A DNA stretch of 42,369 nucleotides from Myxococcales bacterium (GTDB lineage Bacteria > Myxococcota_A > Polyangia > Palsa-1104 > SHYY01): positions 1 through 42,369 of the forward strand of contig SHYY01000025.1 of the NCBI GenBank assembly GCA_009692555.1. Direction: 5' to 3'. Made by a program: the position numbers and the translations under genes. Under the pieces are notes generated by a model. It searched no databases. It had not been told where the DNA came from and saw only the letters and a list, made by a program, of their open reading frames with translations. Shown here one piece after another: positions 17,124 through 25,390 of this stretch (position 1 is the stretch's first letter; every line of letters starts with the position of its first letter).

Positions 17124-18251
17124 ATGGGTCGCGCCGCGGTCGTGGCGATGTGCGTGGCAGCGGCGAGCTGCGGCGGTTCGCGCCTCGCCGCCGGCGTGCG
17201 GTTCGAGGCGGCCGGTCAATATCCGCAGGCGGCGGCGGAGTACGAGGCGTGCATCCGCGAGCGCGCCGAGCTCGATTGCCGCATCGCGCTGGCCGAGCTG
17301 TACGGGCGCCGCGGCCCGCTCGCCGACTGCCGCCACTTCGTCGCCATCGCCGCGGAGGCCAAGGCGCGCCATGACGCCGAGGAGCCCTACTTCGGGCCCC
17401 ACGCGCGGGAGCGGCTCTCGGCGCGCGCCACCAGCGACCTGCAGAATCCGGAGATCCGATCGCTCGCCGACTGGTTTGCCGGGGGCGTCGGCGACTGCCG
17501 CCTTCGCGAGGGCGAAAAGAGCGAATCGCGCGACGTGCACCGCCAGCAGCTCCTCGAGCATCCCTGCGGGCGGCTGTCGCTCGAGGCGGTGGAAGCGATG
17601 ACCGCCGCCCAGGGGCACGACGCGGCGCGGTCGTGCGATGACTTCCGGAAGCGCTACATCGACAACGCCGGGACCGACCGCGCGATCGACGCCGCGATCG
17701 CCTCGGGGCTCGCCGCCGGCGCGCTCGCCGCGCTCGACGAGGCGCCGCTCCGCGAGTGCTCCCGCCCTCCCCTGCGCGCGCTCTGCAAGGCGGTGGAGGT
17801 GGTGCGCCCCCGCATGTGGAAGCGCGCCCGGGGGCTCGCCACCGCCGGCCCCGCGGGAGAGCGGCTGCCCTTCGCCAATCTCTACCTCAAGCGCTGGCCG
17901 CGCGGCCCCGACGTACCGGCGATGAAGGTCGCCGCGGAGCGCGCCACGCTCGATGTCGCCCTCGAGCCGCCGAAGGGCCGCCGCCTCGATCTCCTGGAGA
18001 GCTTCCTGCGCGCATTCCCGTCGAGCACCCTGCGCCAGGAGGCGCTCGCCGCGCTGTGGCCCGAGGCGCTGGAGGTGGACACCCTCGAGATCTACCGCGA
18101 TCTGGTGGCGCGCTACCCCGACGCCCAGTTCCAGTCCGACGCCAAGGACCGGCTGGCCGAAAAGGAGGTCGACGCGCGGATCAAGAAGAAGCGCCCGGTT
18201 GACACCCCTCCAAAACACTTAGACAGTGGGTCGCAGGAGGAAGCAAAATGA
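17124..18251 (+). CDS. TPR-like lipoprotein (375 aa)
   Basis: The N-terminus [18 protein letters not shown] is a lipoprotein signal peptide with the lipobox Cys in AASC. The mature part begins with a TPR-like helical pair, [18 protein letters not shown], and ends with [21 protein letters not shown] and [23 protein letters not shown], both resembling the tol-pal YbgF-type TPR repeats. The middle is helical with scattered Cys (CRHF, CGR, CDDF). I take ATG 17124 since the signal peptide starts there. The tail beyond KKKRPVD (about 18 residues) looks non-conserved and overlaps the possible promoter and start of the next gene by 4 nt. Specific function unknown. Confidence 0.7.
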   Translation: MGRAAVVAMCVAAASCGGSRLAAGVRFEAAGQYPQAAAEYEACIRERAELDCRIALAELYGRRGPLADCRHFVAIAAEAKARHDAEEPYFGPHARERLSARATSDLQNPEIRSLADWFAGGVGDCRLREGEKSESRDVHRQQLLEHPCGRLSLEAVEAMTAAQGHDAARSCDDFRKRYIDNAGTDRAIDAAIASGLAAGALAALDEAPLRECSRPPLRALCKAVEVVRPRMWKRARGLATAGPAGERLPFANLYLKRWPRGPDVPAMKVAAERATLDVALEPPKGRRLDLLESFLRAFPSSTLRQEALAALWPEALEVDTLEIYRDLVARYPDAQFQSDAKDRLAEKEVDARIKKKRPVDTPPKHLDSGSQEEAK

Positions 18252-18952
18252 ACAAGCACTTATCGAGAAGCGCGCTCGGGTTCGGCCTCGCCGCGGCGCT
18301 CACCGCGTGCGGCGGCGCGCCCGGGGGCGACGGCAACTTCCCGCGCGGGGGCGACGCGCCCGATCTGGCGATGATCAAGCAGGGCACGCCCGATCTGGCG
18401 ATGGCCGCCCAGCCGATGCCCGATCTGGCCATGCCGGCCCAGGCAGGCTATCCGCCCGGCCCGTACGGCAACGCGGTCGGCGACACCGTCGAGAACCTCA
18501 AATTCCAGGGCTACTTCGCCGCCACCGCGACCACCGGGCTCGCCAGCGACGCACCGAACAAGTTCGGCGATGTCAGCCTCGACATGCTGCGCCAGGTCAA
18601 GGGCGGGAAGTACCTGATGCTGTTCATGGGTGGCTTCACCTGAGGCGCTTGTAAATATGGAGCCAAGGTCTTGGCTCAAGCGACTGCGGGCTTCGTCCCC
18701 AAGGGGGGTGTCGCGTTCGGCATCGTCGTCGAGGCGGGGCAGGCGAAGGTGCAGACCAACCTGAACAGCTGGATCGCGGCGGCCAAGGCGCCCCACACCT
18801 ACGCGAACGACTCCACCGACTCGTCCGAGGACTACTTCCAGAGCGGGCGCGATCACTGGGTGATCATCGACCTGAAGACGATGAAGATCGTCGACGTCCG
18901 CGACAGCGACGCCGCCGGCGCGATCAAGAAGTTCAATCAGCTCCTCCAGTAA
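18248..18952 (+). CDS. Selenoprotein: thioredoxin-fold lipoprotein with U-x-x-C site (234 aa, Sec at 132)
   Basis: AGGAGG precedes ATG 18248. The product starts with a lipoprotein signal (lipobox LTAC), then a linker with three PDLAM repeats, then a redoxin domain (GDTVENLKFQGYF, KYLMLFMGGFT). An in-frame UGA at 18641-18643 is codon 132; after it the same frame continues uninterrupted as GACKYGAKVLAQATAGF..., through a NSWIAAAKAPHTY segment and HWVIIDLKTMKIVDV, a typical thioredoxin C-terminal half, to TAA at 18952. The UGA falls exactly where the first Cys of a CxxC motif belongs (U-G-A-C), and a SECIS-like hairpin follows. It is therefore read as selenocysteine, in an outer- or periplasm-facing membrane-anchored redox protein. 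A nonsense mutation is the alternative. Confidence 0.85.
18644..18682 (+). promoter_or_regulatory. Bacterial SECIS element (for Sec132)
   Basis: Directly after the UGA, the upper stem GAGCCAA (18660-18666) pairs perfectly with TTGGCTC (18671-18677) around the loop GGTC (18667-18670). A lower stem CGCTT (18646-18650) pairs with AAGCG (18678-18682). The loop starts 23 nt after the UGA and carries the G-G-U seen in known bacterial SECIS loops, the SelB contact. Confidence 0.8.
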
Positions 18953-19020
18953 TCCTCCCTCCTCCCCGTTGCTGGACCAGGCGCGGTTTCCGCCGCCGTT
19001 GCTTTCCCAAGGAGCGTGAG

Positions 19021-20757
19021 ATGGCGCAGCAGTCTTTGAAAATGAGCGCGGACGCGGTGAGCACCCACGAGACACCGCACGCCGGGCTCGACGCGGCGGT
19101 CCTGGCGGTCAAGGAGAAGGCCACCGAGTTCGCGCGGCTCCCCGTCGCTGACAAGGCGCGCCTGGCGGCGGAGTGCATCCCCTCGGTCGCCGCGATCGCG
19201 GAGGAGTGGGCCCACGCCGGGTGCCGCGCCAAGGGGATCGATCCCGCCAGCACCACCTCGGGCGAGGAGTGGCTCGGCGGACCGTCGGTGACGCTGCGCA
19301 ACCTCCGGCTGCTGGTGGAGAGCCTGACCGCCGTGGCGCACAGCGGGCGGCCTCCGCTCGGCGCCGGCGCGCGCACCCGCTCCGACGGGCGGGTCGAGGT
19401 CGATGTCTTCCCCGCCTCGGGCCACGACAAGGCGCTCTTCGCCGGCTTCACCGCGCGCTGCCTGATGGACCCCGGTCTCGACGAGGCGGCGGTGCGCGCC
19501 AAGCAGGCGGCCTTCTACCAGAAGCGCGATCCGCAGGGTGGACTGTCGCTGATCCTCGGCGCGGGCAACGTCTCCTCGATCCCGCCGATGGACGCCTTCT
19601 ACAAGCTGTTCGTCGACGGGAACGTCTGCGTCCTCAAGATGAACCCGGTCAACGAGTACATCGGCCCGATCCTGGAGCGCGCCCTCGCCCCGCTGATCAA
19701 GCGCGGCTACCTGAAGGTGGTCTACGGAGGCGGCGACGCCGGGAAGTACCTCACCGAGCACGCCGCGGTCGACGATATCCACATCACCGGCTCCGATCGC
19801 ACCCACGACCTGATCGTCTGGGGCACGCCGGGCGAGGAGCGCGAGCGCCGCAAGCGGGAGAATGACCCGCTGCTCAAGAAGACGATCACCTCCGAGCTTG
19901 GCAACGTCTCGCCGGTGGCGATCGTCCCGGCCGAGTACAGCGACGACGAGCTGTGGTTCCAGGCGCGCAGCGTGGCGAGCATGGTGGTCAACAACGGCTC
20001 GTTCAACTGCAACGCGGCGAAGGTGCTGATCGTCTCCGAGAAGTGGCCGCAGCGGGAGACCTTCCGCAAGCTGGTCGGCAAGGCGCTCGGGCAGGCGCCG
20101 GTCCGGAAGGCCTACTACCCGGGCGCGCGCGACCGCTACGCCCAGCTCACCGACGGGCGCAAGGTCGAGACCTTCGGCAGCGCCACCGCCGACGCGCTGG
20201 CCTGGACGATGATCTCCGGCGTCGACTCCGCCAACCTCGACGAGAAGCTGTTCACCGTCGAGCCCTTCTGCGGGATCCTCAGCGAAACCTCGCTCCCGGC
20301 CGGCGATCCGGTGGAGTTCCTTGCCGCGGCCACCACGTTCATGAACGACCGGATGTGGGGCACGCTCAACGCGGCGATCATCATCCACCCGCGCCACGAG
20401 AAGGACGCCACCGTCGGTGCGGCGCTCGATCGCGCGATCGCCTTGCTGCGCTACGGCACGGTGGCGATCAATCACTGGCCCGCGCTCGGCTACGGCTTCG
20501 TCACCACGCCCTGGGGCGGCCACCAGAGCGCCACCCTCGGCGATATCCAGAGCGGCCTCGGCTGGGTCCACAACACCTTCATGCTCGACGGGATCGACAA
20601 GGCGATCGTGCGCGGCCCGCTCAAGGTCGCGCCGAAGCCGGCCTGGTTCTACGACAACCGCAAGGTGCACCTGCTCGGCCCGAAGCTGTGCGCCTTCGAG
20701 GCCGCGCCGAGCTGGCTGAAGGTGCCCGGGATGGCGATCACCGCCCTCGGGGGCTGA
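19021..20757 (+). CDS. Aldehyde dehydrogenase family protein (578 aa)
   Basis: This NAD(P)-dependent ALDH-fold enzyme has the nucleophile Cys330 in NNGSFNCNAAKVL and the general base Glu292 in TSELGNVSPVAIV. The cofactor strand VCVLKMNPVNEY and HITGSDRTHD fit the Rossmann part. The protein is longer than common ALDHs (about 480-500 aa) because of an N-terminal helical region (1-110) containing GEEWLGGPSVTLRNLRLL and a C-terminal extension. The substrate is not evident. AAGGAGCG before ATG 19021 is a clear ribosome site. It lies 68 nt after the selenoprotein gene and is followed by a methyltransferase. Confidence 0.82.
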   Translation: MAQQSLKMSADAVSTHETPHAGLDAAVLAVKEKATEFARLPVADKARLAAECIPSVAAIAEEWAHAGCRAKGIDPASTTSGEEWLGGPSVTLRNLRLLVESLTAVAHSGRPPLGAGARTRSDGRVEVDVFPASGHDKALFAGFTARCLMDPGLDEAAVRAKQAAFYQKRDPQGGLSLILGAGNVSSIPPMDAFYKLFVDGNVCVLKMNPVNEYIGPILERALAPLIKRGYLKVVYGGGDAGKYLTEHAAVDDIHITGSDRTHDLIVWGTPGEERERRKRENDPLLKKTITSELGNVSPVAIVPAEYSDDELWFQARSVASMVVNNGSFNCNAAKVLIVSEKWPQRETFRKLVGKALGQAPVRKAYYPGARDRYAQLTDGRKVETFGSATADALAWTMISGVDSANLDEKLFTVEPFCGILSETSLPAGDPVEFLAAATTFMNDRMWGTLNAAIIIHPRHEKDATVGAALDRAIALLRYGTVAINHWPALGYGFVTTPWGGHQSATLGDIQSGLGWVHNTFMLDGIDKAIVRGPLKVAPKPAWFYDNRKVHLLGPKLCAFEAAPSWLKVPGMAITALGG

Positions 20758-20768
20758 GAGCCCGTGTG

Positions 20769-21365
20769 ATGGGTCACCACGGGTCGCACGGCAATCCCCA
20801 CGATCTCGCCGGCTACCTCGCGAAGCTGGAGGATCCGGCGCGAGCGGAGTGGCAGCGGCCCGACGAGGTGGTGGAGGCGCTGGCGCTCTTGCCGGGGCAG
20901 ACGGTGGCCGATCTCGGTACCGGGCCGGCGTGGTTCGCGCTCCGTCTTGCCCGCGCGGTGGGCGAGGCGGGCCACGTCTTCGCCGTTGATGTGGAGCCGC
21001 AGATGCTCGCGCTGGCGCGCGATCGGATCGCCGCCTCGGGGCTGCGCAACCTGAGCCCGATCCTCGCGCTCCCGGACGACCCCCTGCTCCCCGCAGCGTC
21101 GTGCGATCTGCTGCTGATCGCCAACACCTTCCATCACTTCCGCGACGGTGCGGGCTATCTCCGCGCCGCGGCGCGCGCGCTCAAGCCGGACGGACGGCTG
21201 GTCAACATCGACTTCGATCAGCGCGAGCCGCTCGTCGGTCCACCGATGGGGCAGCGCGTGACGCGCGACCGGTTCCTCGCGCAGGCCGACGCCGCCGGGC
21301 TCACCCTCGCCTCCGAGCCCACCTTCCTCCCCTACCAGTATTTCTTGATTCTGGAGAAAAAGTAG
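20769..21365 (+). CDS. SAM-dependent methyltransferase (198 aa)
   Basis: A class I methyltransferase fold: motif I VADLGTGPAWFALRLA near 46-61, acidic VFAVDVEPQML in the next strand, then SCDLLLIANTFHHF and LKPDGRLVNIDF. The N-terminus is His-rich (MGHHGSHGNPHD) before DLAGYLAKLEDPARAEWQRPDEVVEAL, a start often seen in arsenite-methyltransferase/UbiE-like proteins of unknown substrate. ATG 20769 follows the ALDH stop by 11 nt. Its stop touches the stop of the opposing Cys-rich lipoprotein gene without a gap, leaving no room for a separate terminator. Confidence 0.8.
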   Translation: MGHHGSHGNPHDLAGYLAKLEDPARAEWQRPDEVVEALALLPGQTVADLGTGPAWFALRLARAVGEAGHVFAVDVEPQMLALARDRIAASGLRNLSPILALPDDPLLPAASCDLLLIANTFHHFRDGAGYLRAAARALKPDGRLVNIDFDQREPLVGPPMGQRVTRDRFLAQADAAGLTLASEPTFLPYQYFLILEKK

Positions 21366-22433
21366 TTACAGCAGGCAGAGGCCGTAGGAGTTCACGCCGA
21401 AGCCGTTGACCTTGAAGGCGTTCTGGCAGGTGCCGCTCAGGCACTGCGTGACGCCCTTCTGGCAGATCTGCTTGCACTGCTTGATGCCGTAGATGTCGCA
21501 CTCGTAGTTCTGGGTGCAGTTGTCGATGTGGGTGCAGGCGCCGTTTGGAAAGATCGGCTGCGCGGGGAGGTTGAGGCAGACGAGGCCCGCGAAGACGTCG
21601 CCGGTCGACTTCCCGTTCAGGTCGTACTGCGCGTTCAGGTAGAGGCACTGCATCCCGTTGGCGCACTGGCCGCCGTTCAGCGTGCACTTGGTCATGCAGT
21701 GGCCGACGTCGTCCAACCCGAGGCGGTTGCAGGCGCAGGCCTCGTTCGCATCGGTGGGGTTGCACTTCGACACGGAGCTGGGCAGGCAGGCCGAGTGTGC
21801 GTTGTCGAAGTTGAAGCAGCGGTTGTTGGCGTTGACGGCCTGGCACTGCCCCTTGGCGGCGCACTTGGCGAAGCAGAGGCTGGAGTCGCCGTCACAGAAG
21901 CCGTTGTTGCCGCAGTCGTTGTCGTTGGCGCAGCCGCTGTTCGAGCAGTAGCCGCCGGGCGCCGACCAGTTGTACTGCGGGATGGGGTTGTAGCACTTGG
22001 CCGAGAGGCCGCTGCAGTCGGCCGAGATGGCGCAGGTGGAGCCGACCGGCTTCTTTTGCATCATCACCGGGGCGCACTTGCCGTTCGAGCACGCGAGCGA
22101 GTTGCAGTCGCTGTTCTGCTTGCAGCCCTTGGTGTCGGCGCAAGGTCCGCACTGGAAGCCCCCGCAGTCGGTGTCGGTCTCCGCGCCGTTCTTGATTCCG
22201 TCGTCACAGGCGGGCGTCGCCATCGCCATGTCGACCATCGCTTGCATCGTCAGGTCGGGCGTCCCCTGCATCGTCAGGTCGGCCGCCGGCATCCCGGTCA
22301 TGTCGGCGGGAAGCTGGCCCGCCAGGTCGCCCGCGGCGCCGCCGTCATCGGTGAAGAAGGGACGATTACCGCCCCCGCCGCCGCCACAGGCCGCCGCGAA
22401 CAGGATCACAACCAGGCTAGAAATGCGCTTCAT
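21366..22433 (-). CDS. Cys-rich lipoprotein (355 aa)
   Basis: The signal MKRISSLVVILFAAACGGG has its lipobox Cys in AAAC. It is followed by a Gly run and a low-complexity linker with repeated DLTM/DMAM units like the PDLAM repeats of the selenoprotein at 18248. From about residue 75 (ACDDGIKNGAETDTDCGG) the protein is dominated by about 40 Cys in short repeats such as CKQNSDCNSLACSNGKCA and NDNDCGNNGFCDGDSSLC, a pattern of disulfide-rich surface lipoproteins in Myxococcota. It would be an outer-membrane lipoprotein; function unknown. Convergent with the methyltransferase. Confidence 0.75.
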   Translation of the reverse strand: MKRISSLVVILFAAACGGGGGGNRPFFTDDGGAAGDLAGQLPADMTGMPAADLTMQGTPDLTMQAMVDMAMATPACDDGIKNGAETDTDCGGFQCGPCADTKGCKQNSDCNSLACSNGKCAPVMMQKKPVGSTCAISADCSGLSAKCYNPIPQYNWSAPGGYCSNSGCANDNDCGNNGFCDGDSSLCFAKCAAKGQCQAVNANNRCFNFDNAHSACLPSSVSKCNPTDANEACACNRLGLDDVGHCMTKCTLNGGQCANGMQCLYLNAQYDLNGKSTGDVFAGLVCLNLPAQPIFPNGACTHIDNCTQNYECDIYGIKQCKQICQKGVTQCLSGTCQNAFKVNGFGVNSYGLCLL

Positions 22434-22526
22434 CGTGCTGTCTCCTGAGGGTTCCGCGGCTCATCATACGGCCGCGGCTGATGAATCTTTCTAGCGGTTT
22501 TCAGGGCGGTTATAGAGGGACCCAGG

Positions 22527-23675
22527 TCAGTCCTTGAGCAGGTCGCGCGCGATCAGGTTCTTCTGGATCTCCGACGATCCGGCGCCGATCACGCCCGGGA
22601 TCACGTCGCGCAGGTGACGCTCCACCTCGAACTCGCGCATGTAGCCGTAACCGCCGTGGATGCGCACCGAGTCCATCGCGTTGGCGAGGCGGCACTCGGA
22701 GACCCACAGCTTGGCGATCGAGGCCTCGGTGAAGGCGGGCAGCCCCTGCGACTTCATCCACGCGACCTTGTAGATGAGCTGGCGCGAGGTCTCGAGGCGC
22801 ACCTTCATGTCGGCGAGGCGGTGGGAGATGGCCTGGAAGTCGGCGATCGGGCGGCCGAACTGGCGGCGCGTCTTGGCGTAGGCGACCGCCTTGCCGAGCT
22901 GGTAGTCCATCATCCCGATCGAGGCGCCCATGAGGCACGCGCGCTCCCACTCCAGGCAGCCGTGCATCACCCGCGGGCCGTCGCCCTCGGCGCCCAGGCG
23001 ATTCTCGACCGGGACCACGCAGTCGTCGAAGAACAGCTCGGCGGTGGGCGAGGTCCGGAGGCCGCACTTGTCGAGCTCCTTGGCCACCTGGAAGCCCGGG
23101 AAGCCCTTCTCGACGAGGAACGCGGTCACCCCATGGGCGCCCTTCGAGCGGTCGACGGTGGCGAACACCACCACCACGTCGGCGATCGGCCCGTTGGTGA
23201 TGAAGATCTTCTGCCCGTTGAGCTTGTAAACATCGCCCTCGCGGCGCGCGGTGGTGCGGAGCGAGAAGGCGTCGGAGCCGGCCTCGGGCTCGGTGAGGCC
23301 GTAGGCGCCGATCCACTCGCCGGTGCACAGCTTCGGCAGGTAGCGATGGCGCTGCTCGTCGCTGCCGAACTGCCAGATCGGGATCTCGCAGATCACGATG
23401 TGCGCCGAGATCGCGAGGACCAGGCCGGCGTCGCGGCAGCCGTAGCCGAGCCCCTCCATCCCCGAGACCGCGGTCAGCACATCGACCCCGCCGCCGCCGT
23501 ACTCGGCCGGGATCACCATCCCGTGCAGGCCGAACTCGCCCGCCTTCTTCCAGCCCGCGAGGTTGAACTCGCCGGTGTGATCGCGCTCGACGTTGCGCTC
23601 GTTCAGCTCGCGCTCGGCGAACGCGCGCGTCGCCTGGTAGAGCGCCTTCTGCTCGTCGCTCCAGGAGAAATCCAT
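22527..23675 (-). CDS. Acyl-CoA dehydrogenase (382 aa)
   Basis: This FAD-dependent alpha,beta-dehydrogenase acts on acyl-CoA. Typical blocks are YGLTEPEAGSDAFSL and GQKIFITNG (FAD and substrate contacts), RRQFGRPIADFQ and RIHGGYGY. At the usual catalytic position near the C-terminus (Y-E-G in medium-chain enzymes) it has IGAGSSEIQ without a Glu. Instead Glu244 in CLEWERACL corresponds to the base used in isovaleryl-CoA dehydrogenase, so a branched- or long-chain type enzyme is plausible. Start ATG 23675 has no ribosome site but a TAGACT box 7 nt upstream. Single gene between two envelope-protein genes. Confidence 0.9.
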   Translation of the reverse strand: MDFSWSDEQKALYQATRAFAERELNERNVERDHTGEFNLAGWKKAGEFGLHGMVIPAEYGGGGVDVLTAVSGMEGLGYGCRDAGLVLAISAHIVICEIPIWQFGSDEQRHRYLPKLCTGEWIGAYGLTEPEAGSDAFSLRTTARREGDVYKLNGQKIFITNGPIADVVVVFATVDRSKGAHGVTAFLVEKGFPGFQVAKELDKCGLRTSPTAELFFDDCVVPVENRLGAEGDGPRVMHGCLEWERACLMGASIGMMDYQLGKAVAYAKTRRQFGRPIADFQAISHRLADMKVRLETSRQLIYKVAWMKSQGLPAFTEASIAKLWVSECRLANAMDSVRIHGGYGYMREFEVERHLRDVIPGVIGAGSSEIQKNLIARDLLKD

Positions 23676-23682
23676 CGGGCGG

Positions 23683-23688
23683 AGTCTA
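23683..23688 (-). promoter_or_regulatory. Candidate -10 box of a leaderless promoter (TAGACT)
   Basis: On the minus strand TAGACT is followed after 7 nt (CCGCCCG) by the ATG of the acyl-CoA dehydrogenase. It nearly duplicates the TAGACT-GCCGCCCG-ATG at 7852-7868. Confidence 0.4.
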
Positions 23689-23715
23689 CCCCGAAAAACG
23701 GCGGCCTACAGCCTC

Positions 23716-25323
23716 CTAGAGGAAGTGCGCGCCGATGCCGAGCTGGATATCGAAGTTGATCCCGAACAGCCCGCCACCGACGGGAAGGCCGAAGATCGCG
23801 TCGATGTCGAGGAGGATCCCGACGCCGCCGTTCTTGAACTGCGTGAGATCGAAGAAGAAGCCGCCGCCGACCCCCGCCAAAAGGTAGCCCATCGCCACGG
23901 TGTCGACGCAATGGGCGTGATCGCGGCACACCTCGTTGATCGGCTCGCTCTTCTGGACCGGGGTGCCGCGCTGGTTGTAGGCCTCGGCGGTCGACCGATC
24001 GACCAGGGGGTGATCGGTGTCCTCGGCGCCCGAGATGTCGATCACGTGGCGGATCTGGCCGCCACCCACGCCGACGTGGAGGAGCGGGCGGAACTTGCCC
24101 TCGAGGAACTGGTAGCGCAGGCGGATCATGCCCGCGAAGTCGTTCCCCGCCTTGGTGGTGCCTCCGCCGAGGGGCGGCTCGTAGGTGGCGTTGGGCGCCG
24201 AATCGGCGTTGTTGGTCAGCGTCAACCCGACCCGCGCCATCCCGGAGATCCCGACGTGGCGGGTGGCGTTGACGCCCACCTCGAGGGCGAAGTGGACCGG
24301 GCCGAGGACGGTGCCGGTGGTGCCGATCGGCTGCGGCACGTAGGTGTGATCCTTCTGCTGGTAGAGGTAGGCGACCTCGGTGTTGCTGCCGGCCGGAGCG
24401 ATCCCGACGGCGGTGCCGCCCATCACGTTCAGGAAGATGCGCCCGAAGCCGCGCGACCGGGTCGGATCCCCGTCCCTGTCCTTGTCGCGGTCCTTGTTGT
24501 GCCGGAGGCCGCTCAGCGGGTCCTCAGTCTCGATCTTGTTTTCCTTGACCGTGATGATGTTCGGATTGGCGGCCGCACCGACGGCGATCACCGGTCGGCC
24601 CCGGGCGTCGCGCGCCTCCAAGTAGTACTGCACCGCCTTGCCCTCCATCGCCTCGCCGGGGATGATCCCGACCCAGTCGCCCTGGGCGTTGACGTTCATC
24701 GGCACCGAGACGTAGTCCTCCTGCCCGGCGCTGCGATAGAACAGGAACAGCCGCGAGGCGGCGACGTCGGAGCCGAGCTGCGCCTTGATCGGCACATCGA
24801 GCCCGGCCTTGCCCTCGTCGACGGTGGAGTGCTGCAGGCCGTGCACGGTGCTGGCGAGCGGAGGGTCCTCCCCGCGCGGTGGTTTCTTGTGGCCGCCGTT
24901 GCCTTCCGGCGGGCCATCCTTTTTCATCTGCGCGGCGGCGAGGTCGAACGCCTCCTGCAGCTCGGGCGTGGCGCGCTCCGGGTCGAGCGCCGAGGTGCCA
25001 TCGATCTTGAGCGCGTTCACGAACTGCTGGACGCCGCGGTTCTTGTCCTTGAAGCCAAGGATGTAGACGATCCCGAGGTTCATGTAGATCTTGCTGGCGG
25101 TCGGCGTCTCGTCCTGCCCCGCGTCGCGCAGCTTGGAGATGGCGGAGAGCAGGGTCTGGCGCGCCGAGTCGAACTCGAGCGAGTCGTAGTCCTCCATCGC
25201 CTTGCGGTTGAGCTTCTCGGAGAGCTTCACGACGTCCTGCTGGGCGCGCGCGGGGACCGCTGCGGCGAGGGTGGTTGCGAGCGCCGTGACGACGGGGAGG
25301 AGGAGGTGGTTCGGGCGTTTCAT
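23716..25323 (-). CDS. Secreted TPR plus beta-barrel outer-membrane protein (535 aa)
   Basis: A signal peptide ends at AVPARA-QQ (about residue 28). Residues 30-135 form a TPR-like unit (EDYDSLEFDSARQTLLSAISKL, IYMNLGIVYILGFKDKNRGVQQFVNAL). A Pro/Gly/Lys linker is followed by a beta-sandwich-like domain (AGLDVPIKAQLGSDVAASRLFLFYRSAG). From about 290 a long series of amphipathic strands (FALEVGVNATRHVGISGMARVGLTL ... GGVGILLDIDAIFG) ends in Leu, as expected for an outer-membrane barrel. A KDRDKDRDGD stretch near 275 lies at the junction. Proteins of this build are common in Myxococcota; function unknown. Confidence 0.75.
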   Translation of the reverse strand: MKRPNHLLLPVVTALATTLAAAVPARAQQDVVKLSEKLNRKAMEDYDSLEFDSARQTLLSAISKLRDAGQDETPTASKIYMNLGIVYILGFKDKNRGVQQFVNALKIDGTSALDPERATPELQEAFDLAAAQMKKDGPPEGNGGHKKPPRGEDPPLASTVHGLQHSTVDEGKAGLDVPIKAQLGSDVAASRLFLFYRSAGQEDYVSVPMNVNAQGDWVGIIPGEAMEGKAVQYYLEARDARGRPVIAVGAAANPNIITVKENKIETEDPLSGLRHNKDRDKDRDGDPTRSRGFGRIFLNVMGGTAVGIAPAGSNTEVAYLYQQKDHTYVPQPIGTTGTVLGPVHFALEVGVNATRHVGISGMARVGLTLTNNADSAPNATYEPPLGGGTTKAGNDFAGMIRLRYQFLEGKFRPLLHVGVGGGQIRHVIDISGAEDTDHPLVDRSTAEAYNQRGTPVQKSEPINEVCRDHAHCVDTVAMGYLLAGVGGGFFFDLTQFKNGGVGILLDIDAIFGLPVGGGLFGINFDIQLGIGAHFL

Positions 25324-25390
25324 CAGGCGTGACTTATCAGGGAAGCCTCGGGAAAGCTAGTGGAGATCGGCCCTGCAGGCCCGGTCAGGC

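Noticed and set aside
18671..18952. Separate gene starting at TTG 18671
   Set aside because: It is in the same frame as the upstream lipoprotein, has no ribosome site, starts inside the SECIS stem, and supplies the missing half of the thioredoxin domain. It is better read as the part after selenocysteine.
22434..22526. Terminator or small RNA in the short gap upstream of the Cys-rich lipoprotein
   Set aside because: No stable hairpin with a T-run and no conserved motif seen; only an ordinary promoter region can be assumed.
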